NCBI GenBank assembly: GCA_965250225.1
Contig: CBDFNQ010000037.1
Location: forward strand, 124,001 to 188,000
Reading direction: 5' to 3'
Source of the DNA: CBDEUK01 sp965250225
GTDB lineage: Bacteria; Pseudomonadota; Gammaproteobacteria; Eutrophobiales; Eutrophobiaceae
DNA: 64,000 nt
Of the stretch, positions 62,506 to 64,000 are shown piece after piece (the first letter of the stretch is position 1; every line of letters starts with the position of its first letter). The notes under the pieces were generated by a model. It was not told the origin of the DNA, ran no database searches, and saw only the letters and a list, made by a program, of their open reading frames with translations. The position numbers and the translations under genes were made by a program.

Positions 62506-63325
62506 AGTTAATCCTCTTTTCTTCATAGCGAGTTAATTTTAAAAATGGTTGTAACAGTAATGAATGTAAATAAACAGATTCGGATTCTGGCATGTTATCC
62601 AGTCCAATCGCCATTTTAGTCTGGCCATCATCGGGGTTAATAGTATAGCTTGCAAATAGGCGATCCCACCAGCTAACACTGAAACCATAGTTACTGTTAG
62701 TTTCGGGTTTGTACACGGAATGATGGATGCGGTGCATGTCGGGCGTGACGATAAACCAGCGCAGGAATCGGTCGATTTTTTCCGGGATATTCGCATTGCT
62801 GTGGTTGAACAGGGGAAAGACATTGAGGATCACTTCAAATATTAAGACAGCAATGACCGGCGCACCAATGATAATGACTGCTAATGCTTTTACAGCGACG
62901 GACAGTATCATTTCAATGGGATGGAAACGAATGCCCGTGGTGGCATCCATATCTTTGTCGCTGTGATGTACACGATGCAAGCGCCATAACATCGGCACGT
63001 AATGAAACAGTCTGTGTTGCCAATAAATAAGACAATCGAGCAAGATGATTGAAATAATAATTACGGCATATGAATGCATTGCAAACTGATTGAAGATGCC
63101 CCACTGATTTTCTGCCGCGATTCGGGCAATATTCGTCACGACCAATAACGGCAGGCAAAAACGCAGGATCAAAGAGCTGATGAAAATTAGCCCGAGATTA
63201 TTGAATCTTCGCGACCATTTATTTGATTTCGTAGCACGCCTTGGCGCGAAGAATTGCCAGCACAGCATGAGTATTAGAGTGCCAAAAAAGGCAGACAGTC
63301 GAATAATGTTTTCATTCTCTAACAT
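62498..63325 (-). CDS. Sterol desaturase/fatty acid hydroxylase-superfamily protein
   Basis: A 275-residue integral membrane di-iron protein with four to five hydrophobic segments and the histidine boxes HRLFHYVPMLWRLHRVHHSD, GIRFHPIEM and DMHRIHHS. The family hydroxylates or desaturates lipids; the substrate is unknown. It is the first gene of the leftward operon with arsM and folD, divergent from hemB. Confidence 0.88.
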   Translation of the reverse strand: MLENENIIRLSAFFGTLILMLCWQFFAPRRATKSNKWSRRFNNLGLIFISSLILRFCLPLLVVTNIARIAAENQWGIFNQFAMHSYAVIIISIILLDCLIYWQHRLFHYVPMLWRLHRVHHSDKDMDATTGIRFHPIEMILSVAVKALAVIIIGAPVIAVLIFEVILNVFPLFNHSNANIPEKIDRFLRWFIVTPDMHRIHHSVYKPETNSNYGFSVSWWDRLFASYTINPDDGQTKMAIGLDNMPESESVYLHSLLLQPFLKLTRYEEKRINYE

Positions 63326-63416
63326 AACGAATTACACAAGGACTTAAGAAACAGCTATTATGACAAGAGATGTCAAAAAAAGTTAGTTAAAAAACGATGT
63401 TGAAATTAGCAGCAAT

Positions 63417-64000
63417 ATGACAAACATAATAACAGGACTCTATCCCCAATCCCGTCCGAGACGATTGCGTCGAACGGTATTTCTACGTCGGCTGGTGAGT
63501 GAGAATGAGATTTCCAGCAATGATTTAATCCAGCCAATTTTTATTGTCGATGGTAAAAACCAAAAGCAGGCAGTTATTTCGATGCCTGGTGTTGAACGAA
63601 TTAGCATAGACCTGTTATTACAGGAAGCAGAATCATTATTGGAATTAGGCATTCCTGCGATGGCCTTGTTTCCTGTGATAGATGCAGGACAAAAATCAGA
63701 GGATGCAAAAGAGGCCTATAACCCAGATGGCTTGATACAACGCGCTGCCTGTGAATTAAAAAAACAGTTTCCAGAATTAGGTGTGATCACAGATGTTGCG
63801 CTCGACCCTTTTACCACGCATGGCCAGGATGGTTTGATCAATCAGGAGTGCTATGTGTTGAATGATGAAACGGTAGAGGTATTGGTAAAGCAGGCAGTAT
63901 CACATGCCGATGCGGGTGCTGATATCGTTGCACCCTCCGACATGATGGATGGTCGCGTTGCTGCCATACGAACAGCACTTGAAGCCGCTGGTCATATTCA
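63417..64000 (+). CDS. hemB: Porphobilinogen synthase (delta-aminolevulinic acid dehydratase), N-terminal part
   Basis: Condenses two 5-aminolevulinates to porphobilinogen in haem synthesis. 194 codons are present; the rest runs off the right edge. Seen: RPRRLRRTVFLRRLVSENEI, DLIQPIFIVDG, GIPAMALFPVID, DVALDPFTTHGQDG (metal-site region, with TTHG in place of a cysteine set) and DIVAPSDMMDGR. The lack of the Zn-cysteine cluster here suggests an Mg2+-type enzyme. Confidence 0.95.
   Translation, partial: MTNIITGLYPQSRPRRLRRTVFLRRLVSENEISSNDLIQPIFIVDGKNQKQAVISMPGVERISIDLLLQEAESLLELGIPAMALFPVIDAGQKSEDAKEAYNPDGLIQRAACELKKQFPELGVITDVALDPFTTHGQDGLINQECYVLNDETVEVLVKQAVSHADAGADIVAPSDMMDGRVAAIRTALEAAGHI

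Noticed and set aside
1..64000. CRISPR arrays, tRNA or rRNA genes
   Set aside because: No regularly spaced repeats and no cloverleaf or rRNA-like sequence were recognised while reading.

Overview
This window is a stretch of a gammaproteobacterial chromosome. Evidence: the rpoN-hpf-ptsN-rapZ block fused to lptC-lptA-lptB, ftsY-ftsE-ftsX next to rsmD-coaD, polA beside a DUF2782 gene, suhB facing trmJ, and an RpoH heat-shock sigma factor. Genus cannot be named from the sequence alone. The chromosome is moderately AT-rich and carries many short accessory inserts.

Layout. 0-14.4 kb is core: partial polA, a LOG-family nucleotidase-like gene, mgtE, and a long leftward operon lptC-lptA-lptB-rpoN-hpf-ptsN-hprK-rapZ-EIIA-HPr-ptsI, a regulatory (permease-less) PTS with HPr kinase; rpoH lies upstream behind a perfect CIRCE operator. 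14.5-24 kb is an accessory insert that separates rpoH from its usual neighbour ftsX: HicAB, small membrane/secreted proteins, an MscS-like protein, a thioredoxin-TPR protein and a three-gene RES/Xre toxin-antitoxin module whose first gene carries an in-frame TGA. 24-33 kb is ftsX/E/Y, two M16 peptidases, rsmD (apparently lacking ATG/GTG/TTG), coaD, yfhL and a frameshifted ggt. 33-46 kb holds a DNA glycosylase, a nonsense-split acetyltransferase, one insertion sequence, mutM, a Gld-like ABC exporter with a DUF4340 partner, a hydantoinase, suhB and trmJ.

46.4-59.5 kb is a chromosomal integron: intI (leftward, with an extra N-terminal domain), a candidate attI, and rightward cassettes separated by attC sites. 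Cassettes carry an IS91-like HUH transposase, a TrmH/SpoU RNA methylase, two unknown proteins, a complete controller-regulated restriction-modification system (C protein with C-box operator, HNH nuclease, HsdM-like methylase with specificity domain), a small unknown protein and a 34-residue basic protein. One attC is split by an IS91-plus-integrase element and followed by a group II intron. 59.9-64 kb contains a BrnT/BrnA module with a perfect palindromic operator, an operon sterol-desaturase-like/arsM/folD, and the start of hemB.

A dispersed non-coding element with terminal inverted repeats (MITE-like) occurs three times (2.7, 11.3, 45.3 kb), one copy with a clean 5-bp target duplication. 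At least three genes are disrupted (in-frame TGA, in-frame TAG, homopolymer frameshift), so either decay or assembly error is active here. No tRNA, rRNA or CRISPR array was seen.
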